Shown here one piece after another: positions 61,062 to 64,000 of a DNA stretch of 64,000 nt. The DNA comes from Phoenix dactylifera. Taxonomy: Eukaryota > Streptophyta > Magnoliopsida > Arecales > Arecaceae. Location: NCBI RefSeq assembly GCF_009389715.1, contig NC_052401.1, positions 856,843-920,842 on the forward strand, in the 5' to 3' direction. How positions within the stretch are numbered: the stretch's first letter is position 1; every line of letters begins with the position of its first letter. A program made the position numbers and the translations under genes. A model generated the notes under the pieces. The model was not told the DNA's origin. It made no database searches and was given only the letters and a program-made list of their open reading frames with translations.

Positions 61062-61220
61062 CCCTCCAAACCCGTCCCAGATCGCCCGAACACACCGAGA
61101 AATCGATCGGTCGAAGGATAAAGCCGAGACCTTTACAAAGATTCGAATGGAAGTGGGCGAAGAAAGGGATCGATTGGCCGGATTTAAGCGAAGAAAGGGT
61201 GGATTATTCTATTGGAGGAT

Positions 61221-61226
61221 CACGTG
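61221..61226 (-). promoter_or_regulatory. G-box CACGTG upstream of the SnRK2 gene
   Basis: CACGTG 160 bp before the SnRK2 start codon, with ATTGG (CCAAT on the minus strand) at 61212-61216. ACGTG cores bind bZIP or bHLH factors, including ABA-responsive ones. A single site; regulation is inference. Confidence 0.35.
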
Positions 61227-61269
61227 AGGGGGTGAATACGAAGAAGAGCGAGTCTCGATCCCCTGTCGT

Positions 61270-64000
61270 CCGACTCCGATACGTATAGGATCGCCGCCTC
61301 GATCTCCCCCGCGCCGTTTCCCTCCGCGGTTTTCTCATGCGATCGACGGTCTAGATTCTCTTATCTGTTCTCCCGTGTCATTGATAACGATAAGTTTAGG
61401 TGAGCCATCGCTACTTAATTGGTAACGTTTTTTTTAAATTACTCAGGCTTATCCTTTCTAGCTAAAAAGAGTTTGGTTAGATATGTCGTATGATTCACAG
61501 GGACGCCAACAGCCAAAGTATCTTCAAAGTCTTAGATATATTTATATAACTTAATATGGACCTCCACCAGAATTATTATTATTATTTATTATGGTAAAAA
61601 AAAAAGATTTATTTACTTAATTCAGCCTTATGCTGAATTTGGAAATCATACAATATGATATGGTTACCATTAAAATTATATATTATTATTATACCATCTA
61701 ATAATAAAAAAAAATTAAATTTTAAAAATATTGAATAAATTATATTTTATATTATCGTTTTACTCCATACTTAAGCAAAGTTCGCCGTACCGGTGCCGTA
61801 CTGGCATAGTGTCAGTACAGTACGAAATTTTTTTAACGTAACGAAAATCTGTATGCCATCCGTACTGATACCGATACCGAACCGATATGATATGGTACAT
61901 TCGATACTGTCCAATATGGTACAACATACTATGTGCTTAAGTTTTCCAAAACCATGTTGCAATTGAGAATTGATGCAAGGATAGGTGAGTGCATGTGAAC
62001 GGAAATTGAGCTACGAGCATCTCCTTTGATACTAGCAACAGGGATTGTAGTAGAAACATATAGCATATTTGATGTAAACATAGCACGAGGCCTTTAGAAC
62101 TCAACTGCTGTCATTGTAATATGATTGCTGCTATCAGTTTGAGCCCTAGGACTAGTTCTAATCTGACTCTGTTTAGTTTTGTAACTCTGCTATGACCAAG
62201 CAGTCTTCAAGATATTTATCAGAGCAACATATAACTTGACCTTGACTTATCTAGAAGATAATATTTATGTCACAGAGGAGTTTGGCGTGTGCTATGTGTT
62301 GGAGAAGTTGATCATGACATGTACCATGTATAGATAATGTAGAGCACCAAGAGTATAGTTTATCCTTAGGTAGCTTTCATTGTTGTTTGAAGGCATGTAC
62401 CATGTTAGTATATACAGGTAGGATAGGCAAGATTCCATGTTATTTTTTAAATATTAGTTAAGAACTTCATTTGGCATGGTCATACTCATATTTGCCGGTC
62501 ACCTTGATTATGATACGTTGAGTTCTGGTATAATACAATTGAATATCCTCTTCTAAAGCCGGGTTAACTGACCATAAGTGCACTAAGATACATCAAGTTA
62601 AACAACTTGATAGCTTTGTGACCATGCAAGATAGAGTATGTAGATAATTTTAGTGACAGCCTGTAGCTAGCACAAATCTATTGTTGGATTGTGTGATAGT
62701 CATTTCAAAAGTTATGTATACAGATGAACGAGAGAATTTGGAATGCTTTGAGATCTATTCAAGAAGCTATCGAACGGTCAACATCAAAAAAAAAAAAAAA
62801 AATATTCTTTCGTATGAAAGATGCAATTCAGACCCATAATTAGCACGCTCAAGAACACATGGAAGATTAGTTTCCGTGTCAAAGAGGTTCTCTAAGACTT
62901 CTTTTTTTTTTATATATCTCTTTTCTATGTTATATCTGTGGGGCTTTCTTTGGGAAGTGCATGGAATTTTCCTTTCAGGACGCTGAGGGGAGAATAGGTC
63001 AGAGGGGAGAACCGCAGTACAAGGCACATAATGAAGGGTCCCAGCATTCACATGACCATGCTTCCCATGGTTAAGTCCGAGGACCCCAATAAAGGCCCCG
63101 ACCATAATCGCAGTGCAAATGGAATGATGGGATACCCCAACCGTACACGGAAAGATAATAAAAATAAAAATATTATTTTTTATCATAAAAAATAATAAAG
63201 ATTTAAAAATATTATTTGATGGTGGTGGCATGGATTATTTTTTTTTCTTTTTTGAAAAGTTTCAGTAAAAACAAATTATTTTTTTTCTTTTTTTTGATTT
63301 TTTTGTGTGTCGACTTCCTAATTTTATTAAGAAGTGATTTTTCTATTAAAAAATATGTGTAATTTTTTTAATATGACTTTGTAAAATAATTAAAAATAGT
63401 TTATTTTTTATTTTTTTTAATATATATAAAAAAGATGAGGGATAGAGATAGAGATAGAGATAAAAGTTGACCAGAAGGGGCCTATGTCAAACATTTATAA
63501 TTTTTTAGTTGTTGCATGTTATTCTAAAAATGAAAAAAATGAAAAAAAATGATATGTAATCTCTCTTCACGTACCATTTCTTAATAGCTAATGTAGATTC
63601 TGTATTTTGCCTAAAGAAATAGGTATTTTGATTTTTCTAAATACTCTAAAAATTGCAGCATATAAGGCATACCTGGCTATTGATTCATGGCGGATGGAGT
63701 GGCCAACTAGCATCAAATTTTAAATATGAATTGCAAAATTTTCGAAGACCTATGTTTTTTTCAAATATCAGTATAAAATAGATCTTATCCAGATAAGACG
63801 TTTATATAGGTTATGTTTAAAATAATCTAATAGTTTATATTAACTATGTTATTTTTCTTCTCAAATGTATAATATTTTTTCCGAGGTATGCATGGCTTCC
63901 TTTATCTCTCCTTTTTATGGGGTTCATGGAACTTTCCTCTTGGACGTTGATGAGAGAATAGCTTTTTATTTTTTTCACTGTTTAGAAATGATTGAGACCC
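61270..64000. other. Right-end non-coding DNA
   Basis: AT-rich, with a short GATAGA repeat at about 63437-63464 and a diverged direct repeat (62925-63000 and 63895-63965). No gene is recognised. Confidence 0.5.

Noticed and set aside
42113-63464. CRISPR arrays or bacterial operons among the short repeats
   Set aside because: Repeats are simple sequence or transposon-internal, with no regular spacers, and the genes are eukaryotic with introns.

Overview
This is nuclear plant DNA. Genes have many GT-AG introns, there is chloroplast and mitochondrial targeting machinery, and plant-only families are present (GRAS, STOP1, SnRK2, PS1). A Tnt1/Tork-type Ty1/copia element, a PIF/Harbinger transposon and LINE remnants fill much of the rest. 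Gene style and repeat content suggest a monocot, perhaps a palm; that is an impression from sequence, not a test.

Layout, left to right. 1-2600: an old LTR-retrotransposon-derived block with internal tandem repeats. 2803-2940: an orphan terminal exon, followed by a small three-exon gene of unknown function (3449-4947). 4948-9670: mostly non-coding, with a perfect 40-bp hairpin (7524-7620), a LINE 3' remnant and a short LTR-element scrap. 9867-11282: an intronless GRAS regulator. 11283-14746: no gene seen. 14747-18800 (-): PAM16, whose first coding exon is just the ATG. 20400-23640 (+): a STOP1-type zinc-finger factor with a LINE remnant upstream. 25289-30866: a young, nearly whole copia element with CATTT target duplications. 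32193-35371 (-): a PS1-like FHA plus PIN gene with a striking array of KEN motifs. 37662-38709 (-): a small secreted I9-type subtilase-inhibitor protein. 39907-40749: a GC-rich insert between 11-bp direct repeats. 43077-46147 (+): plastid fructose-bisphosphate aldolase. 46963-48439 (-): a VOC/glyoxalase-like protein. 48673-54214: a PIF/Harbinger transposon with perfect 22-bp terminal inverted repeats, TAA target duplications, a transposase with an intact DDE triad and a Myb-like partner with one in-frame stop. 54255-about 55980: a second LTR-derived block related to the one at the left end. 57710-58150: an extremely AT-rich island. 58761-61061 (-): a nine-exon SnRK2 kinase. 61270-64000: non-coding.

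The host genes are independent single-gene units with unrelated roles: acid/aluminium response (STOP1), osmotic-stress signalling (SnRK2), meiosis (PS1), mitochondrial import (PAM16), the Calvin cycle (aldolase), and possibly symbiosis or development (GRAS). There is no operon-like logic. The exon chains given for the host genes were assembled by eye; in each one the exon lengths sum to a whole number of codons and join conserved motifs without a break. The most interesting items are the KEN/TP repeat array in the PS1-like protein, the full-length PIF/Harbinger element just upstream of the VOC gene, the perfect hairpin at 7.5 kb, and unusual splice arrangements (ATG-only exon in PAM16, GC-AG intron in SnRK2).
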